Made by a program: the position numbers and the translations under genes. The notes under the pieces were generated by a model. That model made no database searches, had not been told where the DNA came from, and saw only the letters and a program-made list of their open reading frames with translations. From NCBI RefSeq assembly GCF_963924675.1, contig NC_089221.1:140658263-140722262 (forward strand): 64,000 nt of DNA, written 5' to 3'. Source of the DNA: Phocoena phocoena (Eukaryota > Chordata > Mammalia > Artiodactyla > Phocoenidae). Every line of letters begins with the position of its first letter. The first letter of the stretch is position 1. Shown here piece by piece: positions 22,641 to 35,269 of this stretch.

Positions 22641-24604
22641 GATTTTGGAAGGGGAAATACTGGTTAGACATCACAACTGCAGCTGCACCTGTTGGCCCAT
22701 GCTGTATTTGTTTTATTTTTTTATTGAATTTGTTGCCAATTAATTCTATATAAAATTTAGATCTCCAGCTGTTTTTGAAGAATTAGAAGAACTTGGCAGT
22801 TCTTTGGCAATAATAGAAGAACTGGCAATACTGAGACTTCATTTCCCCAGGAAGGCAGTTTTCTGGGAGCTCAGTGATAGTTGCCTCAGTGAATGGAGCC
22901 CCTGTGCTAAGTTTTCCACAGTCTATACCATTGCCTTGTACTCCATGACCTAGCTGGCTTCACTCATTTATTTATTTTTCCTGACCTGTGTAGGTATTTG
23001 AGCTTATGTCCCTAATCTAAAGGGTAAGCCACCAAGTGCTCAGAGGCTGGCATTAAAACTATGGCAACCATGAGTACAAAAGGCTGGGAACCTGCCTCAC
23101 TTAGGAATAAATTCTCCTGTGCTATTTTAAAAGTTGTATGTGTAACACATGGTGGTTGATGGGAAAAAAGCAACAGTCTTAATGCTCAGAAGCAGATACA
23201 TGAAAGAATTTGGTATGGTCTTTTCCCAGAACTTTCTATGTTAGAGAATTTGAAAATGGGAAATGATGGATTAGAAGTTTGTAGTCCCACCCAAGCTAAA
23301 CCCGAGCAGTCTGCCTCATGGTGCGGGTAGGACAAAAGTCAGGATGTTCGTGATGGCCCTTCACTGTGAGGGAATTTCCGTGGCGTGACTCCATAGCAGG
23401 GCCACATTCCAGGCAGCATGTGTTCACTTCTGTACTTTTCCTGTGTGAAGGAAAATAACGCTCTGGCCTGCTGCTCCTGGCACACTGAGGTGCAGTTCTT
23501 AATTTAAATCCTCTTAAATGTCCGGAGGAAAGACGGTGGAATTTCTCAGTCATTTGCCATCAAGGATATCAAGATGATAGGGAAGCACTAAGTGCAGAAG
23601 GGATCCCTTGGGCGAACCACCTTCCTACCCTGCTGCCTGCAAGAAGCATTTACTTTTTCTCAACCTGGGGAACCTCTAAATGGCAGTGCAGGGGGCAGCG
23701 GAGAGAGATTATTCAGAAGAGGCAGCAGGAAGAAAATAACCTCATATATGTTTTAGTTGTGTTTCCTGGTCAGGATGCTTTCTGAAACCAGAAGCACATA
23801 GAATTCCACCTTCCCTGTCCCTTACCTGTCCCCTTGTCTCCCAGGACACTTGTCAACACATCTCCAAGTCTTGGTCTCTGGCTTGGCTGTGGGTCTGCTC
23901 CCCTGTGCTGTCCCATCGAATCTCCTGCCAAGCCCGTGGTGTTGGCGTTCTCACTGCAGGTCGTGTTTGTGTTCGCTTCTCACTTATTACTCTCTTAACT
24001 TCAATTAGTACCCTCTTGCCATGGGATGCCAGTGTGCTCTCTGAGAGCAAGAAAGAAGGAGCCCTAGAGCTAGTCTGTGGCCCTGTCTTGGCATTTTCGT
24101 GGAATCCTTACCTCCTCTCCAATTTAAATTCAGTCCACAGCGAGGGTCACAAATCAGTGGTTGTTAGAATGTATTATGAAGAAATAAACATTTATCAAAT
24201 TGCTTTTCGAGAAGGTGAATAATTTAGCAAAAAAAAAATTACTACTACCAGCATCACAACAAAATTGTGCTACTGACTGACAATTTATTTTATTCCTCTG
24301 AGATGCTAGGAGCTGAAGCATGCTGAGTGAATATTGATCAGGTGGATGCAGATAAATGCAGTTCTTTATAAGTCTTGGGTTACTAACTTGTTGCCGATTA
24401 AGAGCTAAAAAAACATTTAAATGCCCCCCACAGTAATAGTATGGACCCTGGGGACCCTGGGATGCTAGCTTGTTATTGCCAACTTATGTTTTAATCACCA
24501 CAGAAGCACAAGTTATTGTGGGAGTACTCGGGAGAAGCCTTACTCTTTGGTCTATCCGTGTAAAGCTGTGTTCCCCCCAGGGAATGTTTTTCTGAAAATT
24601 TATC
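22641..24604. other. Unique noncoding sequence
   Basis: No gene or clear repeat. Open frames at 23296-23553 and 23905-24222 lack homologues that I recognise and have no splice or promoter context. Confidence 0.5.
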
Positions 24605-24860
24605 ATTATTATCTTTTCTAATATTTATTGAGCACTTGAAGTGTGTTAGGTACCATATTATTTCTTTTATGTAACTGACCTAACAGTCCACCTAACAACC
24701 CTGTATGGTAGGTGTTGTTATTTTCATTTGACTCATGGGAAAAACTGATACTCAGGGAAGTTCACTTGTCCGGGGCTACACAGCTTGTGAATAGCAAAGC
24801 AAAGATTTGTGTCCAGCTCAGTCTAATTTCAAAACCCTTGCTCGTTAAACACAACTGTAT
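24605..24860 (-). mobile_element. MIR SINE
   Basis: An almost complete but diverged MIR in reverse orientation: tatttattgagcacttga, taacaaccctgtatggtaggtg, tttcatttgactcatggg and cggggctacacagcttgtgaatag, in the order of the MIR complement. Confidence 0.8.
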
Positions 24861-25934
24861 CCCATATTATTTAAGATGTGAACCACTTATGACTGGCTCT
24901 AAAACCATCTTCCGTGGAAGTTTATGATTTGGAGGAGTCCATTGTGGCATCTCTCTTTTCAACAAGTGGGAAATGAGTAGAATTTTTCTAAGCCTAATCA
25001 GAATCAGCAACCTCTGGAAACTCACATAGGGAGGCCTTCGCACGTGAACAGAACCAGGCTGCTTGTTTGGCGTTACGTCTAATTCATTGGTCGCCCGTTA
25101 AGCACCCACTGTGAGTTCATGTGTGAGGGTGAAGGCAGGACAGTGAGAGATTCTGGGCTTTGGATTGATTAGGGGGCGATGTAAGATTACGGGCATTGGA
25201 ATCTGGAATGTAGAGTCCATCGCTTATCAGTTATCTACCTTTGGGTAGGTATCTTCACTTTCAGCCTAAGGCTCCTGAACTGGTAAGTAGAGTTGATGGT
25301 AATTATTGTGCTCCCTATTTGTTCTCAGAGCCGTTCTTCACTCTTCTGTTCTACTCCAAATCCAAGCGGACACTGATGCCGCAAACTCCCTTGTCACCTG
25401 ACTTGTTCGGGATTTGGCCAATGGGATCCACTGGTGGGAGAGTGGAGGGCTGGAGGAACATTAGAAGTTAGAGTATTTCTCCCTCTGTCTGCTTCCTGCA
25501 GCCTCTCTGGCAGCAGCTGCGTCTCTCCCAGGGCTCCAGCTCCCAGCAGACAAGTTGGTTATGGCTTCAGCTTTCATCACTGAGGTTGACCCGTCGGCTC
25601 TGATGACATGCCCTGTCGCTTATCTCTCCAGCCCTGAGGTAGCAGCTTCCTGTTTTGGCTCAATTCTGAGTAGCCTTACTATCCCTGTTAGGCTTCTCAA
25701 CTCTCCTGTCACCTTCGTGACCGATTTCCTACTTGAAATGCTCTTGGTTTGGAACACCTAGAGTGTTTTCTGTTTTCCTAACTAGACTGTGACTTAATCT
25801 TTCAGGATTAAGTAAAGAATGCATTTAAAGCCCCTACTATATAAGAGATGTTCAAGAAGCCTCAAAGTGATTAGGGATCAGGGATAGAAGGAAAGTAAAA
25901 ATTAAAAGATGATAAAGTGGGTTGTAAGTGAGAT
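24861..25934. other. Noncoding sequence, possibly including an old repeat
   Basis: No gene is visible. From about 25330 to 25800 the sequence (ggccaatgggatccactgg, ctctctggcagcagctgcgtctct, ctctccagccctgag) has the look of an old transposon or LTR relic that I cannot name. Confidence 0.35.
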
Positions 25935-26095
25935 AGTAGAAAGTGCTTCCAGTCAGACACTGGACACTTGGGTTTAATTTCTGCCTCTGGGTTAAGCCAT
26001 CTATGAGAAATTAGGTTAATACCTTAAGTGCTAAGGACCTCACTTTACCTACCTGTTCAGTAAGACATGTAAAAAATAATGTATTTCTCAGATGC
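25935..26095 (+). mobile_element. MIR SINE fragment
   Basis: The words agtgcttccagtcagacac, cttgggtttaatttctgcctctg, ttaggttaataccttaagtg and ctcactttacctacctgttcag follow MIR in sense orientation. Diverged. Confidence 0.6.
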
Positions 26096-26572
26096 AAAAA
26101 GGTAGATATTAATTCGGTTGGGGATAAATGGTGGGGATCCGGGAGAACTTCATGAAGGAGGGAAAATTGGCCTGAGTCCTGAAGGATGACTACCCCAGAG
26201 ACTATTAATGTTACTGGCAGACTGGAAAGCTGGTGAGGGTATAAACGTTCTAGATAAGGTCATTAGAAAAGACCACATTAGATAGCCAGACAGCTCTTGT
26301 TAGGAGCCAAACAGGAGCAAGTCCATTGCAGATGTTTTGGAATCTTCAATTAGCAGAGAAGGAATAGGTTGGATGACATTCCCAAATTCCTCCCATCTCT
26401 TTTCTTTATCCTTCACTTGTTACAAGCCCTAATCTTAGGAGTCATACCAAGAAATAACCAAGAGGACTTCTGGCAAGTTGAGAGCTTTGATTTCTTTGTA
26501 AAGATATTTGTCCTCTAGTTCTGCTACTCAGTGGATGATTTGGGGTTTCAAATAGACTCTCAAGAGAGATCA

Positions 26573-27117
26573 TTCCATGGGCCTAGAGATTATCATACTG
26601 AGTGAAGTAAGTCAGAAAGAGAAAGACAGGTACCACATGATACCACTTACTTATGGAATCTGTGACACCAATGAACTTACCTATGAAACAGAAACAGACT
26701 CGCAGACATAGAGAACAGACTTGTGGTTGCCAAAGGGGAGGGGGAATGGGAAAGGGATGGATTGGGAGTTTGGGATTTGCAGATGTAAACTATTATATGT
26801 AGGATGGATAAACAACAAGGTCCTACTGTATAGCACAGGGAACTATATTCAATATTCTGTAATAAACCATAATGGAAAAGAACATGAAAAAGAATGTGTA
26901 TAACTCAATCACTTTGCTGTACAGCAGAAATTAACACAACATTGTAAATCAACTATACTTCAATTTGTGGCTTCCCTGGTGGTCCAGTGGTTAAGACTCT
27001 GCCTTCCAATGCAGGGGGCTCTGGTTCGACCCCTGGTTGGGGAACTAAGATCCCACGTGTCGTGCAGTGTGGCAAAAAACAAACAAAAAAACAATACTTC
27101 AATTAAAAAAAAGATTA
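26573..27117 (+). mobile_element. Truncated L1 3' end (cetartiodactyl type)
   Basis: The sequence begins at the end of ORF2 (gattatcatactgagtgaag, agtcagaaagagaaagacag) and runs through the 3' untranslated region (aacaacaaggtcctactgta, aatcactttgctgtacag, aacacaacattgtaaatcaa). A short SINE has inserted at its very end, so the last L1 bases and A tail resume at 27094. No long open frame. It is the only sizeable LINE in the window on the plus strand. Confidence 0.9.
26955..27104 (+). mobile_element. Short tRNA-derived SINE nested in L1 3' end
   Basis: A 128-bp element at 26966-27093 with the tRNA-like head tggcttccctggtggtccag, a box B-like gttcgacccct and an A-rich tail. The 11-bp repeat atacttcaatt flanks it (26955-26965 and 27094-27104), and both copies are L1 sequence. 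It resembles short tRNA-derived SINEs of cetartiodactyls. Confidence 0.9.
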
Positions 27118-28329
27118 TTCTTTATATCCTGAATCAAATAAGAGGTTGGTGGGACATTGGATATTCAAATTTTTAGGTCATGTTTGTAAACTGAGGGAGA
27201 CCTGTAATAACAGCCTCTGCAGACACCCTTAGAACCTCTCCTATTTAAGTAAGAAACTATAAGCAGACATGTCAGTATTCCTGGGATGCAGACTCTTCTT
27301 CAGTGCTGTGACTTATTTTCATGTCCTGAGATATATTTGAGGAAAAAAACTCCAAACAACTCATGAGTTGGAGATTGGCCTGGGACAGCTGTTTGGGAAA
27401 CTCTTCCTTTAGTATTTTGGGTACATTATAATTTTTGGCATTTGCAGTGGCCGTAGGCTGAGAAAATATTTATTGGGTGCAGAACATCTTTGCATCTGTG
27501 AGTGAAACCTGTCTATGGTCTAAGGCTGGCGTTTTCCCCTGGGGGCTTTCTCACATGGTGTTTAGGAGGAAGGAGTCAGGTTGGGATGAGTGGGACTAAA
27601 GGAACGAGCATTTCCAAAAAGCTGTTGCACTTTGCAATTTGAGCTTCCACTGCCAGATAACTTGGCAGGTGCCAGAAACAGCTACTGCAGGACTAGAAAG
27701 TTACATGAATACCAGAGGGAGAAAACTGATTTGCTCACTAGGAGGCTCTATTAAGTGAACATCTGTTAACTGTAAAAATCCCATGCACCAAGTGGGAAAA
27801 TATAATGAAATTCAGAGCTTTTGAGCAAATTAAAATCATAAAATACCAGTGGGCAGGAATCACTGTGTGTTTCACGATTCTGAAATTTACATGGAAACTT
27901 GGAGCAAGGCGAAACAAGGGGGGAACACTTAAGATTATTTACTATGGGTGTGGAATAGAGCTATCCTTTTGCTTTGGGAGAAAGCTGGCAGTTAGGGGAA
28001 AATGCACTCAGTGAGGAAGTTCGTGTGAAAAGCTCCCCAGCTGATAACTGTTGACATAATAAAAAAACTGTGGCTCTGCAGTGGGAAGGCTTGAGTCAGA
28101 ACAAGGGAAGTCTGGGATGTGGCTCTGTCCTTTGCAGAGTTGGGGACCATTACAGATTTGTGCTGTCCAGATGCTACTGAAATCCTAAAGGAGGGAAGGG
28201 AAAGAGCAGGGAACACGTGGTTTTTCCATATGGTGTGTGCCCAAGACAAATGCCTTAGCAAGGTAGTATGTGGAGGGAATTGTGTTTAAAATGCTCATCT
28301 CAGTTGTGGAAATTCCATTAGCTGTTTCT
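27118..28329. other. Unique noncoding sequence
   Basis: No gene or repeat can be identified. Frames of up to 89 codons on either strand have no supporting context. Confidence 0.5.
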
Positions 28330-28565
28330 TTGGTTGTTTTTTTTCTGTTTTTTTTTTGGGGGGTGTATGCGGGCCTCTCACTGCCGCGGCTCTCCCGCCG
28401 CGGAGCACAGGCTCCGGACACGCAGGCTCAGTGGCCATGGCTCACAGGCCCAGCCGCTCCGCGGCATGTGGGACCTTCCCGGACCGGGGCACTAACCCGT
28501 GTCCCCCGCATCGGCAGGAGGACTCCCAACCACTGCACCACCAGGGAAGCCCCTCCTTGGTTGTT
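28330..28565 (-). mobile_element. CHR-2-type SINE
   Basis: A full-length reverse copy, body about 28339-28554, starting with an interrupted poly-T and ending ccagggaagcccc. The flanks share ttggttgtt (28330-28338 and 28557-28565). The high CpG content of the body (gccgcggctctcccgccgcggag) shows less CpG decay than in the other copies, so it may be one of the younger insertions. Confidence 0.93.
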
Positions 28566-30614
28566 CTGCATTGCAACCATCCTAGACTAGGCAACAAGAG
28601 AAGAACACAGGTTAACTAGGAAGAACAGATCTATGTCGAAGATAGGGTGAGGTCAGTTTAATTTCAGTACTACATAAATCCCTGTGGCCACTTGGGCGTT
28701 TGTCATATTAATGGCTTTGAACGTTTTAGCACTAGTGGCATTGGAGTTATTTAATCTTGTGATTATCTTCGCTGATTTCCTGTGGGAGCAAAGGAGGGGT
28801 AGGGAGTTAACAAGGGGATGTGAAGCATAACAAAGGGGTCAAAGGTTCCTAGCACGTGAGAAAAATTTTGATTATTGTCAGGTGCATATAAATGGAATGG
28901 GCTTCTGGAAGGATGTGCTTTGCCCCACGTTTTGCTGAGCTCTAATTGGAGACCTGGCTTCCCTAATTGTGTGGTGAGATCTAGTTACTCTAGTTAAGAG
29001 GGAAATTGTGTATCAGAGGGCAGAGGGTAAAGCTTTTAAATAAGGCTTCTTTCCCAAATGCCTAAGCAAGAAATTGGAACAGAAATATACTGTAGAGCTA
29101 AAAAGTCTTAAAGTGCCTCTTAAATCTTTACTACAATTACCATAATACAGAATAATAGAGCTGATGCTATTTTTAAAAGCTTTTGAAGGTTGCAAGTAGC
29201 AGCCATAAATTGTGGGTTGCAGAAAATCTGTAACTGTAGTTTTTCAGGGGCTTTTTATTTTAATGAAAGAGAAAGGTTTTAATAAAACCAGAGAGAACTA
29301 ACAGGGGACATTGTGAGATAATGGGACTGTCTCCTTAGCGCTAGAAGTGCAAAGGAGTCTAAATGATTGGCGAGTATGTGCTTATTTAAAAAAAAAAAAA
29401 AAAATCAGATTCTCTTTCCTGGCCACATTTGGGGACATTTGGGTAAATTTGATTTATTAGGTCAACAACATGGAGGTAGCCAAGCATGAGAACAAGAAAG
29501 AATCTGACATTAGCTGAGATGTGAATAGTTTAGAGAAAATGAGGCAGATATTCTGGCTCCCTTTGTGAAGGAAAGAACAAAATGCCATTAGCATACCTTG
29601 CTGTAAAGAGAAGCTCAGTAACAATGACCTGATTCACCTGGAGAAAATTGTCCCCGTGTCTGCCGAGATTTGTTGTGGGTGAGAGTTCTGAAAGAAAAAC
29701 TTGAGTGTGATGGGATACTTTCAGATGCCTCCCCTCCCGCACCCATTTTTACAAATAGGAAGAAAGGAGGAACTAAAGAAACCTCACACAGTATTATGTT
29801 TTTCTGCCTCTGCATTCTTTGCCCAGTCTTCACCACAGCAAGCTGAGCTGAAAAGTGTTTTTGTAGTTTAAACCATCTGGGGTTCCATCTACCAAACTTC
29901 CTTAACAAACCCACCTGCCATTAATAACAATGTTCTCTTGACTGTCAAATTATTATTGACTTCTAGTTGATGTACTGTGGATACAAACATCATTCACTGA
30001 TATCAAACGGTATTGATGTTCTTGGTTAGTCTCTAATTGTGATATATAGTGGCAGTAGCAGTGGGGAGCACCCCCCCAGAGCATCTGAGGCGGCGGGGTG
30101 TATTAATTTACCTGAAAAAAGTGACTTGGAAGGGGAGTTTTATTGGATGAGTTGCATAGGGATGAAAGGGAGGAGGAGAAGTGGAGGGTTAAGATATGGC
30201 ATGTGTGGTGGGGAAAAGAAACATTTGAAGTGGACACGCGAGTAGAGGTCAGACCAGAAAGGGTGGTAGACATGGTGCCTGATACCCAGGATCTTTCAGT
30301 AAATATTTGCTGGAAGAATTAATGAATATCTGGCTAGTTGTTGGCTTTTAATTGTTCAATTAAAGGTCCATCTAGTCACTTTCTGCCTTTTTCATTTTTA
30401 CTGATGGTGTCAAAGAATGCATATGTGTACATCTTTAACTCATGTTATTCTTTACCACATATTTTTTCCAAGCCAATGCCAGTACTTTCTTCTCCACAGA
30501 GATTTCCCTTCTAATCTCTTTAGGATGTAAATATTCTGTACTATTCCATGATACGGACTCTTGGTACCATCCATGCCTCTTTCCTCCTATGATCTTGTTA
30601 GTGCAGTTATTTAT
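28566..30614. other. Unique noncoding sequence
   Basis: No gene or named repeat is seen. An A run of about 17 lies at 29388-29404, and a C run occurs at 30071-30077. Open frames are short. Confidence 0.5.
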
Positions 30615-31390
30615 AATTCTCTCTTTTCCCTTGTATGATTCTAATCTCCTTGAGGGAAGATAATCTGATTTATTTTTCCATTAAAACGAAAGTCACAAAA
30701 ATTATAATCATCCTCATCAGTTCACTCAGTCCCATGTAATTAATTTGTTTTTTCATCTTGATCTTTTGTTAGCACTTGTATGAGTTCATCAGTTTTCCAT
30801 TAGAGTTCTGAAAATGCTTATTCATTCAGTTCAGCAGTGTAGTCAGTTACCAGAAACCTGTACTTGTCAGAGTCTTTTTCATGAATTCCTTGAAGATGAA
30901 ACCCTTTTATAGGAACATATTTGCAAAAGCATCAGAGTACAGCCAGAACTGTCTGTAAATAACAAAAGACTTAAAAATGACCACAAAGATTTGATGAAAG
31001 TTCTTAATAATGCAATTGACAAGGAAATTTAGTTATTTCTGAGATATACATTTTAAAGTAATAATTAGAATTATGACTTATAATATTATACCAGAACATA
31101 TAAGATTTTTAGAAATTTCATGTAATGTCTAAAACATTTATATTAACATATTTCCGTACAAATATCCCAAAGAAAGTTTAGTATTAGTTGTTTCATTTTT
31201 TTATACTGCAGGTTCTTATTAGTCATCAGTTTTATACACATCAGTGTATACATGTCAATCCCAATTTTCCAATTCAGCACACCAAGATCCCCACCCCACC
31301 GCGGATTTCCCCCCTTGGTGTCCATACGTCTGTTCTCTACATCTGTGTCTCAATTTCTGCCCTGCAAACCGGTTCATCTGTACCATTCTA

Positions 31391-34300
31391 CTAGGTTCCA
31401 CGTACATACGTTAATATACGATATTTGTTTTCCTCTTTCTGACTTACTTCACTCTGTTTGACAGTCTCTAGATCCGTCCACATCTCAACAAATGACTCAA
31501 TTTCGTTCCTTTTTATGGCTGAGTAATATTCCTTTGTATATATATACCACATCTTCTTTATCCATTCATCTCTCGATAGTCATTTAGGTTGCCTCCATGA
31601 CCTGGCTATTGTAAATAGTGCTGCAGTGAACATTGGGGTGCATGTGTCTTTTTGAACTATGTTTTTCTCTGGGTATATGCCCAGTAGTGGGATTGCTGGA
31701 TCATATGGTAATTCTATTTTTAGTTTTTTAAGGAACCTCCATACTGTTCTCCATAGTGGCTGTATCAATTTACATTCCCACCAACACAGTGCAAGAGGGT
31801 TCCCTTTTCTCCACACCTTCTCCAGCATTTGTTGTTTATAGATTTTCTGATGATGGCCATTCTGACTGGTGTGAGGTGATACCTCATTGTAGTTTTGATT
31901 TACATTTCTCTAATGATTAGTGATTTTGAGCATGCTTTCACGTGTTTGTTGGCAATCTGTATATCTTCTTTGGAGAAATGTCTATTTAGGTCTTCTGCCC
32001 ATTTTTGGATTGGGTTGTTTGTTTTTTTAATATGAGCTGCATGAGCTCTTTATATATTTTGGAGATTAATCCTTTGTTGATTCATTTACAAATATTTTCT
32101 CCCATTTCTGAGGGTTGTCTTTCGTCTTGTTTATGGTTTCCTTTGCTGTGCAAAAGCTTTGAAGTTTCATTAGGTCCCATTTGTTTATTTTTGTTTTTAT
32201 TTCCATTTCTGTAGGAGGTGGGTCAAAAAGGATCTTGCTGTGGTTTATGTCATAGAGTGTTCTGCCTATGTTTTCCTCTAAGAGTTTGATAGTTTCTGGC
32301 CTTACATTTAGGACTTTAATCCATTTTGAGCTTATTTTTGTGTATGGTGTTAGAGAGCGATCTAATCTCATACTTTTACATGTACCTGTCCAGTTTTCTC
32401 AGCACCACTTATTGAAGAGGATGTCTTTTCTCTATTGTATATCTCTGCCTCCTTTTTGATAGATTAGTTGACCATAGGTGCGTGGGTTTATCTCTGGGCT
32501 TTTTATCTTGTTCCATTGATCTATGTTTCTGTTTTTGTGCCAGTACCATATTGTCTTGATTACTGTAGCTTTTTAGTATAGTCTGAAGTCAGGGAGTCTG
32601 ATTCCTCCAGCTCCGTTTTTTTCTCTCAAGACTGCTTTGGCTATTCGGGGTCTTTTGTGTCTCTGTACAAATTTTAAGATGATTTGTTCTACTTCTGTAA
32701 AAAATGCCATTGGTAATTTGATAGGGATTGCATTGAATCTGTAGATTGCTTTGGGTAGTATAGTCATTTTCACGATATTGATTCTTCCAATCAAAGAACA
32801 TGGTATATCTCTCCACCTGTTGGTATCATCTTTAATTTCTTTCATCAGTGTCTTACAGTTTTCTGCATAAAGGTCTTTTGTCTCCCTAGGTAGGTTTATT
32901 CCTAGGTATTCTACTCTTTTTGGTGCAGTGGTAGATAGGAGTGTTTCCTAAATTTCTCTTTCACATTTTTCATCATTAGTGTATAGGAATGCAAGAGATT
33001 TCTGTACATTAATTTTGTATCCTGCAACTTTAACAAATTCATTGTTTAGCTCTAGTAGTTTTCTGGTAGCATCTTTAGGATTCTCTATGTATAGTATCAT
33101 GTCATCTGCAAACAGTGACAGTTTTACTTCTTCTTTTCCAATTTATATTCCTTTTATTTCTTTTTCTTCTCTGATTGCCATGGCTAGGACTTCCAAAGCT
33201 ACGTTGAATAATACGTTGGTGAGAGTGGACATCCTTGTCTCGTTCCTGATCTTAGAGGAAATATTTTCAGTTTTTCACCATTGAGAATGATGTTTGCCGT
33301 GGGTTTGTCATATATGGCCTTTATTATGTTGAGGTAGGTTCCCTCTATGCCCACTTTCTGGAGAGTTTTTATCATAAATGGGTGTTGAATTTTGTCAAAA
33401 TCTTTTTCTGCATCTGTTGAGATGATCATATGGTTTATATTCTTCGGTTTGTTAATATGGTGTATCACATTGATTGATTTGCGTATATTGAAGAATCCTT
33501 GCATCTCTGGGATAAGTCCCACTTGATCATGGTGTATGATCCTTTTAATGTGTTGTTGGATTATGTTTGCTAGTATTTTGTTGAGGATTTTTGCATCTTT
33601 ATTCATGACTGATATTGGTCTGTAATTTTCTTTTTTTGTAGTATCTTTGTCTGGTTTTGGTATCAGAGTGAGGGTGGCCTCATAGAATGAGTTTGGGAGT
33701 GTTCCTTCCTCTGCAAGTTTTTTGGAAGAGTTTGAGAAGGATGGTGTTAGCTCTTCTCTAAATGTTTGACAGAATTCACCTGTGAAGCCATCTGGTCCTG
33801 GACTTTTGTTCGTTGGAAAATTTTTAGTCACAGTTTCAATTTCATTACTTGTGATTGGTCTGTTCATATTTTCTGTTTCTTACTGGTTCAGTCTTAGAAG
33901 GTTATACCTTTCTAAGAATTTGTCCATTTCTTCCAAGTTGTCCACTTTATTGGCATAGAGTTGGTTGTAGTAGGCTCTTAGGATGCTTTGTATTTCTGCA
34001 GTGTCTTGTGTAACATCTCCTTTTTCATATCTAATTTTATTGATTTGAGTCCTCTTCCTCTTTTTCTTGATGAGTCTGGCTAATGGTGTATCAGTTTTGT
34101 TTATCTTCTCAAAGAACAAGCTTTTAGTTTTATTGATCTTTGCTATTGTTTTCTTTGTTTCTATTTCATTTATTTCTGCTCTGATATTTATGATTTCTTT
34201 CCTTCTGCTAACTTTGGGTTTTCTTTGTTCTTCTTTCTCTAGTTCCTTTAGGTGTAAGGTTAGATTGTTTACTTGAGATTTTTCTTGTTTCTTGAGGTAG

Positions 34301-35205
34301 GCTTGTATAGCTATAAACTTCCCTCTTAGAACTGCTTTTGCTGCATCCCATAGGTTTTGGGTTGTCATGTTTTCATTTTCATTTGTCTCTAGGTATTCTT
34401 TGATTTCCTCTTTGATTTGTTCATTGACCTCTTGGTTATTTAGTAACGTATTGTTTAGCCTCCATGTGTTTGTGTTTTTTACATTTTTTCTCCTGTAATT
34501 CATTTCTAATCTCATAGCGTTGTGGTCAAAAAGATGCTTGATATGATTGCAATTTTCTTAAATTTACTGAGGCTTGATTTGTGACCCAAGATGTGATGTA
34601 TCCTGGAGAATGTTCCTTATGCACTTGAGAAGAAAGTGTAATCTGCTGGTTTTGGATGCAATGTCCTATAAATATCAATTAAATCTATCTGGTCTGTGTG
34701 TCATTTAAAGCTTCTGTTACCTTATTTATTTTCATTTTGGATGATATGTCTTTGGTGTATGTGAGGTGTTAAAGTCCCCCACTATTATTGTGTTACTGTT
34801 GATTTCCTCTTTTATAGCTGTTAGCATTTGCCTTATGTATTGAGGTGCTCCTATGTTGGGTGCATAAATATTTATAATTGTTATATCTTCTTCTTGGATT
34901 GATCCCTTGATCATTACATAGTGTCCTTCCTTGTCTCTTGTAACATTCTTTATTTTAAAGTCTATTTTATCTGATATGAGTATTGCTACTCCAGCTTTCT
35001 TTTGATTTCCATTTGCATGGAGTATCTTTTTCCATCCCCTCACTTTCAGCCTGTATGTGTCCCTAGGTCAGAAGTGGGTCTCTTATAGACAGCATATATA
35101 TGGGTCTTGTTTTTGTATCCATTGAGCAAGCCTGTGTCTTTTAATTGGAGTATTTAATCCATTCACGTTTAAGGTAATTATTGATATGAATGTTCCTATG
35201 ACCAT
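31391..35205 (-). pseudogene. L1 ORF2 (endonuclease and reverse transcriptase), disrupted
   Basis: ORF2p nicks target DNA and copies RNA there. The start MVIGTFISIITLNVNGLN at 35205 opens the endonuclease domain, and NIYAPN and VGDFN (about 34860-34770) are its later motifs. The linker runs over 34515-33880. The RT fingers ([21 protein letters not shown]) and palm follow over 33867-33199, with NYRPISV and [13 protein letters not shown]. The catalytic box, FADDM, is readable at about 33115-33095. The C-terminal part at 31828-31580 includes [14 protein letters not shown]. The whole span is about 3.8 kb, the usual length, but frameshifts and stops split it into at least seven frames. Confidence 0.92.
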
Positions 35206-35269
35206 TTTCTTAATTGTTTTGGGTTTGTTTTGTAGGTCCTTTTCTTCTCTTGTGTTTCCCATGTAGAGA

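Noticed and set aside
30672..31180. Possible 3' transduced sequence beyond the L1 end
   Set aside because: The segment looks like the normal 3' region of this whale L1 type as I recall it, and it is enclosed by the target duplication.
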